DNA from: Pseudomonas putida
GTDB taxonomy: Bacteria; Pseudomonadota; Gammaproteobacteria; Pseudomonadales; Pseudomonadaceae
Direction of reading: 5' to 3'
DNA: 64,000 bases
Assembly (NCBI RefSeq): GCF_022627325.1
Contig: NZ_JAETZZ010000002.1
Location: 124,001-188,000, forward strand
The translations under genes and the position numbers were made by a program. The notes below the pieces were generated by a model. It was not told where the DNA came from, did no database searches, and saw only the letters and a program-made list of their open reading frames with translations. Shown here piece after piece: positions 37,155 through 49,124 of the stretch (position 1 is its first letter; each line of letters starts with the position of its first letter).

Positions 37155-37415
37155 ATGAACAAGATGACGTTCCCCAACGCCTGCCAGGTGATGCGCTGGC
37201 ACTTCCACCCTCTGGGCTTCGAGGCCACCATGGATGCGCCACGCAGCATGATCGCGCGCCTGTTCGACCGTGCCACGGGCGAAACGTTGCTGGCGATCGC
37301 CGGCATCCCCTGCACGGCGATCATGGCGGCAGCCGACGTCGAACGCATCATTGAGGCTGTAGAAGCTGAAATGGATGCCTTCGTACCGGTTTTCGCCCTG
37401 CGTGACGCCGGCTAG
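37155..37415 (+). CDS. DUF1652 family small protein
   Basis: A protein of 86 residues whose pattern (CQVMRWHFHPLGFEATMD, MIARLFDRATGETLLAIAGI and a C-terminal helix rich in Glu) matches the Pseudomonas-specific DUF1652 family of unknown function. The ATG at 37155 is preceded by a strong AAGGAGG site seven bases upstream. Its stop overlaps the 3' end of the convergent MHYT-GGDEF-EAL gene by four bases. Confidence 0.75.
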   Translation: MNKMTFPNACQVMRWHFHPLGFEATMDAPRSMIARLFDRATGETLLAIAGIPCTAIMAAADVERIIEAVEAEMDAFVPVFALRDAG

Positions 37416-39499
37416 GCGACCGCCTCCGGCGTTTGCTGCAATACCTGCAATGTCCCCATGAACTGCTCGGCCGGCACCGGCTGCCCCAGCAGGTAACCCT
37501 GCAGCGAATCACAGCCCAGGCGCGTCAGGAAATCCTGCTGGCCGCCGGTTTCCACCCCTTCGGCAACGATGCGCAAGCCCAGCGCCTGGCCCAACGCCAC
37601 GATGGCCGAGACAATGGCTGCGTCGTCGCTATCCTGCTCAAGGTCGCGGACAAAGCCGCGGTCAATCTTCAGCTCGTTGGCGGGTAAGCGTTTGAGGTAC
37701 ATCAGGCTCGAGTAGCCGGTACCAAAGTCGTCGATGGACAGGTCCACCCCCATGTCGGACAGCCGCTGCAGCACCGCCAGGCTGGCATCGGCATCATGCA
37801 TGGCAGTGGTTTCGGTGATCTCGAGGGTCAGGCTGTTGGCTGGCAGATCATTGTCGCGCAGGGCGCGGGCAACGCTGTCAACCAGGCCGGCATGACAAAA
37901 CTGGATCGCGGACAGGTTGACCGCCATGCGCCAGTTTTCATGCCCTTGGTCAAGCCATTGGCGCATCTGGCGGCACGCCTCGTCCAGTACCCATTCGCCA
38001 ATCGGGATGATCAGGCCGGTTTTTTCCGCCAGGCCAATGAAACGATCCGGCAGCAACAGACCGTGCTGCGGGTGCTGCCAGCGCAACAGGGCCTCTGCGC
38101 CGATCGCCTGGCAAGCCCGCGCAGCGAACTTAGGCTGGTAGTGCAGGCGGAACTGGCGTTGCTCCAAAGCCATGCGCAGGTCCTGCAGCAGTTGCAACTG
38201 CTGGCGGGCATTGCTGTTCATGGAAATGTCGAAGAAGCTGTAGCCATTCTTGCCGGCGCTCTTGGCGTGATACATGGCAGCATCCGCATTGCGCAGCAAC
38301 TCCAGCTGGTCTTGGCCATTACCCGGATACAGGGCAATGCCCACGCTCGCCGTCAATTGCAAGTCATGCTCGGCCACGCGGAACGCCCGTGATATCAGGT
38401 TCACCTGTTTGACTGCCACATCCATGGCATCTGCAGGCTCCTGCAGTGCCACCAGCAGCACGAATTCATCGCCGCCAATGCGTGCCAGCGTATCCTGGCT
38501 GTGCAAGTGGCCGCGCAAGCGTGCGGCCACTGCCTTGAGCAGCAGGTCGCCCACATGATGACCAAATGCATCATTGACCGGCTTGAAGCCGTCCAGGTCG
38601 ATGAACATGAGCGCAAAGCAACCGCCCTGCTCCGCCACCTTGCCGATCGCCTGCTCGATACGGTCGGAAAGCAGCGTGCGGTTGGGCAGGCCAGTCAGCG
38701 TGTCATGCAGCGCCAGCTGGGTCAGTTCCTGGTTGGCGAGGGTCAGCGACCGCGCAAGCTCTGCTGTGCGTGCCTCCAGGCGCGCATCGAGTACCGAGGT
38801 CAGCAACGCCACTGCGAGCACCGCCAAGGTAGTGATGAGCACCAGATAGACCAGTCCATCCCCTTGCAACCCGTCTGCCAGGGCGCCGCAGAAACTGCCG
38901 TTCTGGAAGTTGGCTGCGGCCATGCCGGTGTAATGCATGCCAACGATGGCAATGCCCATCAGCACAGCCGCCAGCCCTCGGATCTGGCGCACGTAAGGGG
39001 TATGCTGGCGCAGCCGGAAAGCGATCCACAGTGCTGCCGCCGATGCGCCCACAGCGATCGCCAGGGAGGCGCCGAACAGCGTCGGATCGTAGTCGATGCC
39101 GGGTAACATACGCAGCGCTGCCATGCCGGTGTAATGCATGCAACTGATGCCGGCGCCCATAATAAGCGCGCCAAACGCCAGTTGCAGCCACGGCAGGCTC
39201 GGTTGGCTCACCAGCCACAAGGCAAACCCCGAGGAGAGCACGGCGATCAACAATGAGAATGCTGTCAGGCCAACGTCATAGCCCAGATCGATCGGCAGGC
39301 TGAAGGCGAGCATGCCGATGAAGTGCATCGACCAGACGCCGATCCCCATCGCCAACGCCCCACCGCCCATCCAGATGAGCACCGCCCTGCCTCGAGCGGT
39401 AGCGATGCGGCCGGTAAGGTCCAGGGCGGTATAGGAGGCCAAGATGGCCACGCACAGTGAGATCAGCACCAGCGAAGAAGAGTAACTACCGGTCAGCAT
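37412..39499 (-). CDS. MHYT-GGDEF-EAL membrane protein (cyclic di-GMP turnover)
   Basis: A protein of 695 residues from the ATG at 39499. Seven transmembrane helices at the N-terminus carry three repeats of the MHYT type: MHFIGM, MHYTGM and MHYTGM. A GGDEF domain follows, with the signature reading GGDEF (RIGGDEFVLL), then an EAL domain with EALLRW. MHYT units are thought to bind copper and sense oxygen, CO or NO. Both output domains have intact signature motifs, so synthesis and hydrolysis of cyclic di-GMP are both possible, though one often dominates. Confidence 0.92.
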   Translation of the reverse strand: MLTGSYSSSLVLISLCVAILASYTALDLTGRIATARGRAVLIWMGGGALAMGIGVWSMHFIGMLAFSLPIDLGYDVGLTAFSLLIAVLSSGFALWLVSQPSLPWLQLAFGALIMGAGISCMHYTGMAALRMLPGIDYDPTLFGASLAIAVGASAAALWIAFRLRQHTPYVRQIRGLAAVLMGIAIVGMHYTGMAAANFQNGSFCGALADGLQGDGLVYLVLITTLAVLAVALLTSVLDARLEARTAELARSLTLANQELTQLALHDTLTGLPNRTLLSDRIEQAIGKVAEQGGCFALMFIDLDGFKPVNDAFGHHVGDLLLKAVAARLRGHLHSQDTLARIGGDEFVLLVALQEPADAMDVAVKQVNLISRAFRVAEHDLQLTASVGIALYPGNGQDQLELLRNADAAMYHAKSAGKNGYSFFDISMNSNARQQLQLLQDLRMALEQRQFRLHYQPKFAARACQAIGAEALLRWQHPQHGLLLPDRFIGLAEKTGLIIPIGEWVLDEACRQMRQWLDQGHENWRMAVNLSAIQFCHAGLVDSVARALRDNDLPANSLTLEITETTAMHDADASLAVLQRLSDMGVDLSIDDFGTGYSSLMYLKRLPANELKIDRGFVRDLEQDSDDAAIVSAIVALGQALGLRIVAEGVETGGQQDFLTRLGCDSLQGYLLGQPVPAEQFMGTLQVLQQTPEAVA

Positions 39500-39613
39500 T
39501 GAGAGTTCCAGCGGCGGGACAAGGGGGGCCCGAAAAAGCTGACGATTGTACTCAAGCTTTGGCGAAACGCACGGGATTTCTAGACACGAAAATGGATCCA
39601 AAAATTACCCGAA

Positions 39614-39629
39614 CAGGCCGTTAGGCCTG
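39614..39629 (-). terminator. Candidate terminator downstream of the mdt efflux operon
   Basis: CAGGCC-GTTA-GGCCTG hairpin, 109 bases past the stop of the outer-membrane factor gene on the minus strand. A T-run follows eight bases after the stem. It is only a weak candidate. Confidence 0.35.
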
Positions 39630-39737
39630 CCATAGAGCGCCTGGATCAGCGAATGACATTAAAATGCCACCTGTCGGCTTTCCACCCTCCACACGGCGCA
39701 CATAAAAACAGACCAGAGGCGTGGCACAGGCCTGCCT

Positions 39738-41225
39738 TCACTCCTGCTCGGCAAACGCTTGCTCGGCATCCCAGCCACCGCCCAGCGCAGCGATCAGCTG
39801 CACGCTGGCCACCAGCCGCCCCTGCAACAGGTTCAACACGCTGCGCTCGTTGCTCAGTGCCGTAGTCTGGACATTGACGACATCCAGATAACCGATCAGC
39901 CCGGCCCTGTACTGGTTGTCGGTCAGGCGCAACGATTCACGCGCAGCATCCAGAGCTTCCTGGCGCACGACCGCCTCGTCGCCGTAAACCTTTAGCTGTA
40001 CCAGGTAATTCTCGACTTCCTTGAAGCCGTCGAGCACGGTCTGGCGGTACTGCGCCACGGTCTGGTCGTATACCGCGACCGTGCGATCAACCTCCGCGCT
40101 GCGCTTGCCGGCATCAAAGAGTGTCAGTGCCAGTTGCGGCCCTACCGACCAGTAACGGTTGGGCAACTGTATCCAGTCATTGAAGGTACTGCTCGAATAG
40201 CCACCACTCATGCTCAGGCTCAAGTCCGGGAAATACGCCGCCCGTGCCACGCCGATGCTGGCGTTGGCAGCCATCACGTTGCGTTCGGCCGAAGCGATGT
40301 CCGGGCGACGTTCCAGCAGTTGCGACGGCAGGCTCACCGGAATCTGCGGCAACGCCGGGATGCTGTTGCTGTCGGCGAGGGCAAACTCCGCTGGGGCCTT
40401 GCCTAGCAACACGGCAATGGCGTTTTCGAACTGTGCACGTTGCCAGACCAGGTCTATCAGGTCAGCTTGGGTGGTCTTGAGCTGGGTGCGGGCCTGGGCC
40501 ACGGCGTCAGGGCCGGAGACGCCTGCGCGGTACTGGTTTTCGGTCATGCGCAACGACCGCTCATACGTCGCGACGGTGGCTTCCAGGAGGCGCTTCTGCT
40601 CATCGATCACGCGCAACTGCAGGTAGTTCTGTACCAGTTCAGACTGCTGGCTTAGGCGGATTGCGGCAAGGTCGGCGAAGCTTGCTTGGGCACTGGCTTC
40701 GTTGGCGTTCATGGTCTCACGCAACTTGCCCCACAGGTCGATTTCCCAGCTCACGCCAAGCTGCGCGTTGTACGTGTTGCGAATACCGCTGCTGTTGTTG
40801 GACAGGCTGGAGCTCGAACTGCCGGTACCCTGGGCCGAGCGATTCTTGCTGGTCGTCAGGTTCAGGCTTGGGAACAACGACGCACGGCTGCTGCGCACCA
40901 GCGCTTGGGCCTGGCGGTACTGGGCTTCGGCCTGAGCCACACTCTGGTTGCTGCGGTTGAGCTCCTCGACCAAGGCGTTGAGCCCGGGGTCACCATAGAT
41001 TTCCCACCAGGCGCCACGGGCGATGGCATCGGACGGGTTGGCCTGGGTCCAGCCCTCGGCCTGCTTGAACTGCGCCGGCGTGCTCAGCGCTGGGCGATGG
41101 TAGTCCGGGCTCAGGGTACAAGCGCTCAGCAGTGCTACGCACAAACCGGCACCGACCAGGCGCGAACCACGCCCGCAGGTCAGCAGTTGCAGGGCACGGT
41201 GGAGTGGAGAATGGGCAAAGTTCAT
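39738..41225 (-). CDS. RND efflux outer-membrane factor (OprM/NodT family lipoprotein)
   Basis: A protein of 495 residues from the ATG at 41225, which overlaps the stop of the preceding mdtC by four bases (ATGA). It has a lipobox (LLSAC, about residue 33) and two OEP repeats with the TolC-type phrases SLFPSLNLTTS and AARAAYFPDLSLSMSG. It would be the trimeric outer-membrane exit channel anchored by lipid. It completes the tripartite pump, which in E. coli MdtABC must borrow TolC. Confidence 0.9.
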   Translation of the reverse strand: MNFAHSPLHRALQLLTCGRGSRLVGAGLCVALLSACTLSPDYHRPALSTPAQFKQAEGWTQANPSDAIARGAWWEIYGDPGLNALVEELNRSNQSVAQAEAQYRQAQALVRSSRASLFPSLNLTTSKNRSAQGTGSSSSSLSNNSSGIRNTYNAQLGVSWEIDLWGKLRETMNANEASAQASFADLAAIRLSQQSELVQNYLQLRVIDEQKRLLEATVATYERSLRMTENQYRAGVSGPDAVAQARTQLKTTQADLIDLVWQRAQFENAIAVLLGKAPAEFALADSNSIPALPQIPVSLPSQLLERRPDIASAERNVMAANASIGVARAAYFPDLSLSMSGGYSSSTFNDWIQLPNRYWSVGPQLALTLFDAGKRSAEVDRTVAVYDQTVAQYRQTVLDGFKEVENYLVQLKVYGDEAVVRQEALDAARESLRLTDNQYRAGLIGYLDVVNVQTTALSNERSVLNLLQGRLVASVQLIAALGGGWDAEQAFAEQE

Positions 41226-44200
41226 AGCGGGGTATCCAGAGCGGCATCGGTGCGCACGCCGCGCCAATGGTTGAATCGGTGGCGCAGGCGGTCGAGGTAC
41301 AGGTACACCACCGGCGTCGTATACAGGGTCAAGACTTGGCTGAAGACCAGGCCGCCGATGATCGTAAGCCCCAGCGGCTGGCGCATTTCCGCGCCCTCGG
41401 CGCGGCTGAGCAGCAAGGGCAAGGCGCCTAGCATGGCCGCCAGCGTGGTCATCAGGATCGGCCGCAGGCGCAGCAGGCAGGCACGGCGGATCGACTCTTC
41501 AGGCGTCAGGCCCTGTTGGCGTTCCAGTTGCAGCGCCAGGTCGATCATCAGAATGGCGTTCTTCTTCACCACGCCAATCAGCAGGAACAGCCCCAGCAGC
41601 GAGATCAGGCTGAACTCGCCCCCGGTGACGTAAAGCGCAAGCAAGGCCCCCACGCCAGCGGAGGGCAAGGTGGAGAGGATGGTCAGCGGGTGAATGTAGC
41701 TCTCATAGAGTATGCCCAGTACCAGATACACCAGCACCAATGCGCCAAGGATCATGAACGGCTGGCCTTGCTGGGTCCTGGCGAAGGCATCTGCGGTGCC
41801 ACCCAGCTTGGCAATCACCTCTTCGGGCAGACCGAGCTTGGCCACCGCCCGCTCCACCGCGGCCATTGCCTGGCCGGGGCTGTAGCCTTCGGCAATGTCG
41901 AAGGCGATGTCTTCGGCAGCGAACTGGCCCTCATGGCTGACCCGGTCGTTCGCCAGGCTGTTCTCGTAATGGGCGATGGTCGACAACGGCACGCGCGCCC
42001 CGTCGCTGGTGATCACCTGCACCTGCTCCAGGCTGCTCGGGTCCCAGGCGTATTTCGGGTTGATCTCAAGCACCACCTGGTATTGGTTGAGGCTATCGTA
42101 GATGGTCGATATCTGCCGTTGACTGTAGGCGTTGTTCAGCACGGTGGTGACCATGTCCATGTCGATGCCCAGGCGCTTGGCCTGGTCGCGATCGACCACC
42201 AGGGTCACCTGCTGGGTACCAGAACCGTCGCGGGCGTCGATGGCGGTCAGCTCGGGCAGCGCGCGCATGGCTGCGACCACCTTGGGGAACCACTGGCGCA
42301 ACGCTGCCAGGTCGCCGCTCTGCAAGGTGTACAGGTACTGCGACGAGGTCTGGTCACGGCCACCACCGCCCAGCTGCAGGTCCTGATCAGCCATCAGGAA
42401 CAGCCGACCGCCAGGTACCTTGGGCATTTCCTTGCGCAAACGCTCGATGACCTGCTGCGCATCGATCTTGCGCTCGCTGATCGGTTTCAGGCGCACCAGG
42501 ACCATGGCGTTGTTGGTACCACTGTTGCCGCCAATGAACCCGGCGACACTCTGCACGGCCGGGTCGGCCAGCAAGGCACGGCGGTAGATTTCCATCTTCG
42601 GCTGCATCACGGTGAACGACAGCCCGTCGTCACCGCGGATGAAGCCCATCAACTGCCCGGTATCCTGCTGCGGGATCAACGTTTTCGGCACCACCACATA
42701 CAGCACGATGTTCAGGCCGATGGTCGCCAGCAGGCTGATCAAGGTCAGGCGCTTGTGGCGAAGGGCCCAACCCAGGCTGCGATCGTAGCCTTCGACCATG
42801 CGCTTGTGCAGGTTATCGCTCCAGCGCTGCAGACGCGACTGGTCAGCGCGGTGGGGCTTGAGCCAGCGGGCACAGAGCATCGGGGTCAGGGTCAGCGACA
42901 CCACCAGCGAGACGATGATCGCCGCCGCCAGCGTAATCGAGAACTCCTGGAACAGGCTGCGCACGATGCCGCCCATGAACAGGATCGAAACGAACACCGC
43001 TACCAGCGAGACGTTCATCGACAGCAGGGTAAAGCCGACTTCCTTGGCGCCGAGGAACGCCGCACGCATCGGCGGCTGGCCGTCCTCGATATGCCGCGAA
43101 ATGTTTTCCAGCACCACGATGGCATCGTCCACCACCAGGCCTGTGGCGAGGATCAACGCCATCAGCGACAGGTTGTTCAGCGAAAAACCGCACAGATACA
43201 TCACCGCGAAGGTACCCACCAGCGATACCGGGACCGCCAGGCTGGGGATCAACGAGGCGCGCAGGCTGCCAAGGAACAGGTAGACCACGAGGATGACCAG
43301 CCCCACGGCGATCAGCAGCGTGTGTTCGGCTTCCTCGAGGGTGGCCTTGATGACCGGCGAACGGTCCATGGCCACGTTCAACTGCACGCTGGCCGGCAGC
43401 AGCGACTGCAGGGCCGGCAACTGCGCGTGGATCTGGTCGACGGTCTCGATGATGTTGGCGCCGATCTGACGGTTGATCACCAACAGCACGGCACTCTGAT
43501 CGTTGAAAAAGCCGCTGTTGTAGCGGTTCTCGACGCCGTCGGTGATGGTCGCCACATCGGACAGGCGCAGTATCGTACCGTTCTCCTGCCGAATCACGAC
43601 CGGTTCGTAATCCTTGGCTTTTTCCAGCTGATCATTGGCCCGTACTTGCCAGCTGCGCTCGCTGTCCTCGACATAACCCATCGGCCGGCGCTGGTTGGCG
43701 TTGGCTACCGCAGTGCGCACATCGTCCAGGGCCAGGCTGTACTGGTTGAGCAGTTGCGGCTCGACGGAAATGCGCACAGCGGGCAACGAACTGCCGCCGA
43801 TCTGTACTTCCCCTACCCCACTGACCTGAGCCAGGCTCTGCGACAGTATGGTGTCAGCCAGATCGTACAGCTGGCCCTTCTGCAACACGTCCGAGGTGAG
43901 CGACAGCACCATGATCGGCGCCTGCGACGGGTTGAGTTTCTTGTAGGTCGGCATGCTGCGCATGCCGCTGGGTAGCAGGTTGCGCGTGGCGTTGATCGCC
44001 GCTTGAACCTCGCGCGCGGCACCGTCGATGTCCCGCCCTTGCTCGAAGCCGATGATCACCCGGGTCGAGCCCTGGTTGGAGCTACTGGTCAGGGTGGTGA
44101 CACCGGCGATACTGCCAAGCTTGCGCTCCAGCGGCGTGGCGACGGTGGAGGCCATCACCTCAGGGCTGGCGCCAGGCAGGTTGGCCTGTACCACGATCAC

Positions 44201-44329
44201 CGGGAAGTCGATCTGTGGCAACGGCGAAACCGGCAGCAGGCCGAAACTGACGCCACCGAGCAGCATGATCGCCAGGCTCAGCAGCATGGTTGCCACAGGC
44301 CGGCGAATGAACGGGCCGGACAGGTTCAT
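41222..44329 (-). CDS. mdtC: MdtC-like RND multidrug transporter
   Basis: A protein of 1035 residues with the RND pattern of twelve membrane helices and two large periplasmic loops. The proton-relay acid pair is present ([17 protein letters not shown], about residue 400). It shares sequence and layout with the preceding mdtB and overlaps it by four bases. In MdtABC the pump is a heterotrimer of MdtB and MdtC subunits in a 2:1 ratio; known substrates include bile salts, novobiocin and metals such as zinc. Substrates here are not known. Confidence 0.92.
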   Translation of the reverse strand: MNLSGPFIRRPVATMLLSLAIMLLGGVSFGLLPVSPLPQIDFPVIVVQANLPGASPEVMASTVATPLERKLGSIAGVTTLTSSSNQGSTRVIIGFEQGRDIDGAAREVQAAINATRNLLPSGMRSMPTYKKLNPSQAPIMVLSLTSDVLQKGQLYDLADTILSQSLAQVSGVGEVQIGGSSLPAVRISVEPQLLNQYSLALDDVRTAVANANQRRPMGYVEDSERSWQVRANDQLEKAKDYEPVVIRQENGTILRLSDVATITDGVENRYNSGFFNDQSAVLLVINRQIGANIIETVDQIHAQLPALQSLLPASVQLNVAMDRSPVIKATLEEAEHTLLIAVGLVILVVYLFLGSLRASLIPSLAVPVSLVGTFAVMYLCGFSLNNLSLMALILATGLVVDDAIVVLENISRHIEDGQPPMRAAFLGAKEVGFTLLSMNVSLVAVFVSILFMGGIVRSLFQEFSITLAAAIIVSLVVSLTLTPMLCARWLKPHRADQSRLQRWSDNLHKRMVEGYDRSLGWALRHKRLTLISLLATIGLNIVLYVVVPKTLIPQQDTGQLMGFIRGDDGLSFTVMQPKMEIYRRALLADPAVQSVAGFIGGNSGTNNAMVLVRLKPISERKIDAQQVIERLRKEMPKVPGGRLFLMADQDLQLGGGGRDQTSSQYLYTLQSGDLAALRQWFPKVVAAMRALPELTAIDARDGSGTQQVTLVVDRDQAKRLGIDMDMVTTVLNNAYSQRQISTIYDSLNQYQVVLEINPKYAWDPSSLEQVQVITSDGARVPLSTIAHYENSLANDRVSHEGQFAAEDIAFDIAEGYSPGQAMAAVERAVAKLGLPEEVIAKLGGTADAFARTQQGQPFMILGALVLVYLVLGILYESYIHPLTILSTLPSAGVGALLALYVTGGEFSLISLLGLFLLIGVVKKNAILMIDLALQLERQQGLTPEESIRRACLLRLRPILMTTLAAMLGALPLLLSRAEGAEMRQPLGLTIIGGLVFSQVLTLYTTPVVYLYLDRLRHRFNHWRGVRTDAALDTPL

Positions 44330-47300
44330 GCTTCGGCCTGCTTCGCGTCAGTGGCCGGGCGCCAGCGGCGTGCCAGGCGGTCGAAGTACAGGTAGATGAC
44401 CGGCGTTGTGAATAGGGTCAGCACCTGGCTGACCAGCAAGCCGCCGACCATGACCAGGCCCAGCGGCTGGCGCAGCTCGGCGCCCGAACCTGTGGCCAGC
44501 ATCAGCGGTATTGCGCCGAACAGCGCGGCCAGGGTGGTCATCAGGATCGGCCTGAAGCGCAGCAGCGCAGCCTGGTAGATGGCGTCATGCGGGCTCATGC
44601 CTTGGTTGCGCTCGGCCTCGAGGGCGAAGTCGATCATCATGATCGCGTTCTTCTTGACGATGCCGATGAGCAGGATGATGCCAATGATGGCGATCATGCC
44701 CAGGTCGTTGCCGCTGAGGATCAACGCCAGCAAGGCGCCGACCGCCGCCGACGGCAAGGTCGAAAGGATGGTGATCGGGTGAATGTAGCTCTCGTACAGT
44801 ACGCCGAGCACGATATACATGGTCACCACGGCGGCAAGGATCAGCAGCAAGGTGCTCGACAGCGACGCCTGGAAGGCCTCGGCAGCCCCCTGGAAGCGGG
44901 TCTGCACCCCGATAGGCATGCCGATTTCCTGCTGTACCTGCTCGATCACCTTGACCGCTTCGCCCAGAGAAGCGCCGTGGGCCAGGTTGAACGACATCAT
45001 CACAGCCGGGAACTGGCCGATGTGTGAAATCGCCAGTTGCGCCTGGCGCTGCTCGATGCGCGCGAGGGCCGACAGGCGCACCTGCCCCCCGTCACTGGCT
45101 TTGACATGGATCGACTCCAACGCCTGCGGCCCGATGCTTGCTGCATCACGCGACTGCAGCACCACCCGGTACTGGCTGGCCTGGGTATAGATGGTCGAGA
45201 TCTGCCGTTGACCGAAGGCGTCATACAGGGCGTTGGTGATTTGCGACACATCGATGCCCAGGCGGCTGGCCATGTCACGGTCGATCACCAGGTACACCTG
45301 CAGCCCCTTGTCCTGCAGGTCGCTGGCCACGTCCTGCAGTTCCGGGCGCTGTTGCAGCGCAGTCACCAGCTTGGCGCTCCACTGCGCGAGCAGGTCAGCA
45401 TCGGGCGAAGACAAGCTGAACTGGTACTGGGTGCGGCTGACACGGTCCTCGATGCTCAGGTCTTGCACCGGCTGCATGAACAGGCGGATGCCGACCAGCT
45501 TGTCGAGCTGAGGCTGCAAGCGGCTGATCACCTCGCCGGCCGTCACGTCGCGTTCGCCATGGGGCTTGAGGTTGATCAGCATGCGCCCACTGTTGAGGGT
45601 GGCGTTGTCACCGTCCACACCGATGTAGGACGACAGGCTCTGCACGGCCGGGTCCCGCAGGATGATCGCGCTCAGCGACTGTTGGCGTTCACTCATGGCG
45701 GTGAACGAGGTGGACTGCGGCGCTTCGGAGATACCCTGGATCACCCCGGTGTCCTGCACCGGGAAGAAGCCCTTGGGCACCACCATGTACAGGAAAACGG
45801 TCAGCGCCAGGCTGGCGACCGCCACCAGCAAGGTCAGCGGCTGGTGCCGGAGCACCCATTGCAGGCCACGGCCATAGTGTTCGATCAGCCAGTCGATCCA
45901 CGCACCACTGGCGCGGTAGAAACGGCCTTGCTCCTCTTCCTTAGGTTCACGCTTGAGCAGGCGTGCGCACATCATGGGTGTCAGGGTCAGCGAGACCACC
46001 AGGGAAATCAGGATAGCCACCGCCAGCGTGATGGCGAATTCGCGGAACAGCCGGCCCACTACATCGGCCATGAACAGCAGCGGGATGAGCACGGCAATCA
46101 GCGAAAAGGTCAGGGAGATCAGGGTGAAACCGATCTGCCGCGCGCCCTTGAGCGCAGCCTGCATGGGCGTCTCGCCCTCCTCGATGTGCCGCGAGATGTT
46201 CTCCAGCATGACGATGGCGTCATCGACCACGAAACCGGTGGCGATGGTCAAGGCCATCAGGGTCAGGTTGTTGATCGAGAAGCCGGCCAGGTACATCACG
46301 CCGAAGGTGCCGATCAATGACAGCGGCACGGCAATCGACGGGATGATGGTGGCACTGACGCGGCGCAGGAAGACAAACGTCACCATCACCACCAGGACGA
46401 TGGCGATCAGCAGTTCGTGCTGCACATCCTTGACCGCGGCGCGGATGGTCTGGGTGCGGTCGGTCAGCACCGCCACCTCGAGGCCGGCTGGCAGGTTGTC
46501 GGTGATCGACGGCAGCAGGTCCTTGATGCGATCGACCACCTCGATGACATTCGCACCGGGCTGGCGCTGGATGTTCAGCAGTACCGCCTGGCTCTGGTTG
46601 GCCCATGCTGCGAGGCGTTCGTTCTCAGCCCCGTCGACGATTTCGGCGACGTCCTTGAGGCGCAGCGGCGCACCGTTGTTGTACGCCAGGATCAGGTTGG
46701 CGTACTCCTCGGGGGAGCGCAGCTGGTCATTGGCATCGAGCATCGACACCCGGGTCGGGCCATCGAAGTTGCCTTTGGGCTGATTGACGTTGGAGGCACC
46801 GACCAGGGTACGCACGTCTTCAAGGTTCAGGCCATTGGCGGCCAACGCATCGACGTTGACCTTGATGCGCACGGCCTGGCGCTGGCCACCGGCGATGCTG
46901 ACCATGCCCACGCCGCTGATCTGCGCCAGCTTCTGCGCTACACGGGTATCGACCAGGTCGTTGAGCTTGGGCAACGGCATGGTCTTGCTGGAAATGGCCA
47001 GGGTCAACACCGGAGTATCGGCAGGGTTGACCTTGTTGTACACCGGAGGGGCCGGCAGGTCGCTGGGCAACAGGTTGCTGGCGGCGTTGATCGCAGCCTG
47101 TACCTGTTGCTCGGCGACGTCCATGTTCATGTCCAGGCTGAAGCGCAGGGTCAGCACCGAGGCACCGCCAGAACTGGTCGATGCCATCTGGGTCAGGCCC
47201 GGCATCTGGCCGAACTGGCGCTCGAGCGGCGCGGTGACGGCACTGGTCATCACCTGCGGGCTGGCGCCCGGATACAGGGTCATGACCCGGATGGTCGGGT

Positions 47301-47424
47301 AATCGACCTGCGGCAAGGCCGAAACCGGCAGCAGCGTGTACGCGATCAGGCCGGCCAGCACGATGGCCAGCATGCTCAGCGTGGTGGCGACCGGGCGAAG
47401 GATGAACAGGCGCGACAGGTTCAT
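44326..47424 (-). CDS. mdtB: MdtB-like RND multidrug transporter
   Basis: A protein of 1032 residues, RND superfamily, twelve transmembrane helices with a conserved proton-relay pair in [17 protein letters not shown] at about residue 400. It is paralogous to the following mdtC, and both are needed in the E. coli system. Its ATG overlaps the stop of the membrane-fusion gene by four bases. The order membrane-fusion, RND, RND, outer-membrane factor is the classical mdtABC arrangement with an added exit channel. Confidence 0.93.
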   Translation of the reverse strand: MNLSRLFILRPVATTLSMLAIVLAGLIAYTLLPVSALPQVDYPTIRVMTLYPGASPQVMTSAVTAPLERQFGQMPGLTQMASTSSGGASVLTLRFSLDMNMDVAEQQVQAAINAASNLLPSDLPAPPVYNKVNPADTPVLTLAISSKTMPLPKLNDLVDTRVAQKLAQISGVGMVSIAGGQRQAVRIKVNVDALAANGLNLEDVRTLVGASNVNQPKGNFDGPTRVSMLDANDQLRSPEEYANLILAYNNGAPLRLKDVAEIVDGAENERLAAWANQSQAVLLNIQRQPGANVIEVVDRIKDLLPSITDNLPAGLEVAVLTDRTQTIRAAVKDVQHELLIAIVLVVMVTFVFLRRVSATIIPSIAVPLSLIGTFGVMYLAGFSINNLTLMALTIATGFVVDDAIVMLENISRHIEEGETPMQAALKGARQIGFTLISLTFSLIAVLIPLLFMADVVGRLFREFAITLAVAILISLVVSLTLTPMMCARLLKREPKEEEQGRFYRASGAWIDWLIEHYGRGLQWVLRHQPLTLLVAVASLALTVFLYMVVPKGFFPVQDTGVIQGISEAPQSTSFTAMSERQQSLSAIILRDPAVQSLSSYIGVDGDNATLNSGRMLINLKPHGERDVTAGEVISRLQPQLDKLVGIRLFMQPVQDLSIEDRVSRTQYQFSLSSPDADLLAQWSAKLVTALQQRPELQDVASDLQDKGLQVYLVIDRDMASRLGIDVSQITNALYDAFGQRQISTIYTQASQYRVVLQSRDAASIGPQALESIHVKASDGGQVRLSALARIEQRQAQLAISHIGQFPAVMMSFNLAHGASLGEAVKVIEQVQQEIGMPIGVQTRFQGAAEAFQASLSSTLLLILAAVVTMYIVLGVLYESYIHPITILSTLPSAAVGALLALILSGNDLGMIAIIGIILLIGIVKKNAIMMIDFALEAERNQGMSPHDAIYQAALLRFRPILMTTLAALFGAIPLMLATGSGAELRQPLGLVMVGGLLVSQVLTLFTTPVIYLYFDRLARRWRPATDAKQAEA

Positions 47425-48713
47425 GCGCCCGCCTTGCCTGCCGCTTCGCTGGTCTGGGCCGAGCCTTTGCCGTCCTGCCCCTGCAGGTGCTGGCCGGGCG
47501 TGGCTGGTACCTGCGAGCTGTCCTCAACCACGTCGACCTTGGAGCCCTCGCGCAGACGGTCGGTGCCCTCGAGCACCAGGCGGTCACCCGCCTTCAGGCC
47601 TTCGAGGATGACACTGTTTTCACCGTCACTGGGGCCAACCTTGAGCTTGCGCACATTCACCGTGTTGTCGGCAGTGACGACATAGGCGAAGGTGCCGTCG
47701 TTGCCGAACTGGATGGCCGCCGCCGGGGCCATGACGACCTGCTTGAGGGTGTCGGCCAACAGGCGCACGTTGACGAACTGGTTGGGGAACAGCGCCATGT
47801 CCTTGTTCTCGAAGCGGCCTTTGAACTTCAGGGTACCGGTGGTGATGTCTATCTGGTTGTCGATGCTGGCCAGCACACCCGTGGACTGCAGTTTGCTGTC
47901 GCCACGGTCCCAGGCCTCGACCGGCAGGCTTGCACCGCTGCGATAGCGCTCCAGAACCGTGGTCAGCTCGGTTTCCGGCAAGGTGAACGCGACGCTGATC
48001 GGTTCGGTCTGGGTGATGACCACCAGTGCGGTGGTGTCATTGGCCGCCACCAGGTTGCCCAGGTCGAGCTGACGCAGCCCCACCCGGCCACTGATCGGCG
48101 CGCGGATCCGGGTGAATTCGAGGTTCAGGCGGGCATCGTTGACCTGAGCCTGGTTGGTTTTGACAAGCCCCTGGAACTGCGCCACCTGGGCTTGGGCCGT
48201 ATCGAGTGTCTGCTTGGCGATGCTGTCCTCGGCATACAGGCCTTTATACCGCGCCAGGTCGACCTGGGCGTTCTTGAGCTGTGCCTGGTTTTGCGCCAGC
48301 GTACCTTCGGCCTGCTGCAGCGCGATGCGGTAGGAACGCGGGTCGATCTCGGCGAGCAAGTCGCCAGCCTTGACCTGCTGGCCCTCCTTGAAGTGGATTT
48401 TCACCAGCTCACCGGCAACGCGGCTACGTACGTTGACAGTGTTGGTGGCGGTGACCGTGCCAAGCGCCTTGTAGTAGAGCGGGAAGTCGCCCAGCCGTGC
48501 AGGTTCCACGCGCACGGGCACTGCCTCTGTGGAGCCCCCGAAACCGGGGCGCCCCATGCCGATGCCCATCCCTTTGCCCGGCCGCCCGCCGCCCGGTTCA
48601 TGTTGGCCAGGCGTTGCAGCGGGCCACAACCACCAGGCCAGCAAGGCCACCAGCAGCAGGATCAGCAGGCCAACCAGCCAGCGACGAGGGGATCGGGAGA
48701 CGGAAACTTGCAT
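47421..48713 (-). CDS. mdtA: MdtA-like membrane-fusion (periplasmic adaptor) protein
   Basis: A protein of 430 residues from the ATG at 48713. One N-terminal membrane segment (about 15-33) precedes a Gly-rich linker ([15 protein letters not shown]). The body has lipoyl, alpha-hairpin and beta-barrel domains; [17 protein letters not shown] and [21 protein letters not shown] are family phrases. It links the RND pump to the outer-membrane factor. A GTG 20 codons upstream is possible, but the membrane segment starts naturally from this ATG. First gene of the operon. Confidence 0.9.
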   Translation of the reverse strand: MQVSVSRSPRRWLVGLLILLLVALLAWWLWPAATPGQHEPGGGRPGKGMGIGMGRPGFGGSTEAVPVRVEPARLGDFPLYYKALGTVTATNTVNVRSRVAGELVKIHFKEGQQVKAGDLLAEIDPRSYRIALQQAEGTLAQNQAQLKNAQVDLARYKGLYAEDSIAKQTLDTAQAQVAQFQGLVKTNQAQVNDARLNLEFTRIRAPISGRVGLRQLDLGNLVAANDTTALVVITQTEPISVAFTLPETELTTVLERYRSGASLPVEAWDRGDSKLQSTGVLASIDNQIDITTGTLKFKGRFENKDMALFPNQFVNVRLLADTLKQVVMAPAAAIQFGNDGTFAYVVTADNTVNVRKLKVGPSDGENSVILEGLKAGDRLVLEGTDRLREGSKVDVVEDSSQVPATPGQHLQGQDGKGSAQTSEAAGKAGA

Positions 48714-48835
48714 GGGTTGAACGAACCTTGTTCGGAATGACGACTGGGGAAGGTGAACGATAAGCACTGGCACTCTTTTAGCAAAGGCCCTTTACCAGAG
48801 GTTTACCTTTGCCTGACGTTGCCAAGAGTTTGAAC

Positions 48836-48873
48836 TTTAAATGAAAACGGCCCGGAGTGTGTTCCGGGCCGTT
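48836..48873 (-). terminator. Terminator of the tpx transcript
   Basis: Stem AACGGCCCGG/CCGGGCCGTT with an eight-base loop. On the minus strand it is followed by TTCATTTAAA. It lies 252 bases after the tpx stop. Confidence 0.6.
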
Positions 48874-48980
48874 ACAGGGTGTTGCTTGGAGAGGCAAGGC
48901 GCTGGAGAGTTCCGCAGCCGGAGCCGGGAACATGGCCTGCCCCAGGCTCAATGCCAGGCAGCGATCTGGGTCCGCTTTGC

Positions 48981-49008
48981 GGCCCATCGCCGGCAAGCCG
49001 GCTGCCAC
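48981..49008. repeat. REP-like palindrome
   Basis: Contains CCCATCGCCGGCAAGCCGG, the same core as the elements at 55464-55489, 55607-55632 and 59161-59180. This is a recurrent Pseudomonas extragenic palindrome. Confidence 0.7.
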
Positions 49009-49124
49009 CTTGACCTCTCCGTTCTCGAAGTCTGCGCCGTACTTGTGGGAGCTGCCTGGCCTGCGATGGGCTGCGTCAGCAGCCCTGACAAGCCCCGCTG
49101 ACTGGCATCAGCCCTGCACCCTCC

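Larger units (their letters stand above)
48714..49124. other. Promoter/terminator region between tpx and the mdt operon
   Basis: These 411 bases hold no gene. They contain a hairpin-plus-T-run at 48836-48873 (minus strand) that probably ends the tpx transcript, a REP-like palindrome at 48981-49008, and the likely mdtA promoter in the AT-rich stretch 48770-48845. ORFs here are short and of low quality. Confidence 0.6.

Noticed and set aside
41516..43975. Long plus-strand ORF of 819 codons opposite mdtC
   Set aside because: Antisense shadow of the high-GC mdtC gene, His/Gln/Arg-rich translation with no recognisable domain.
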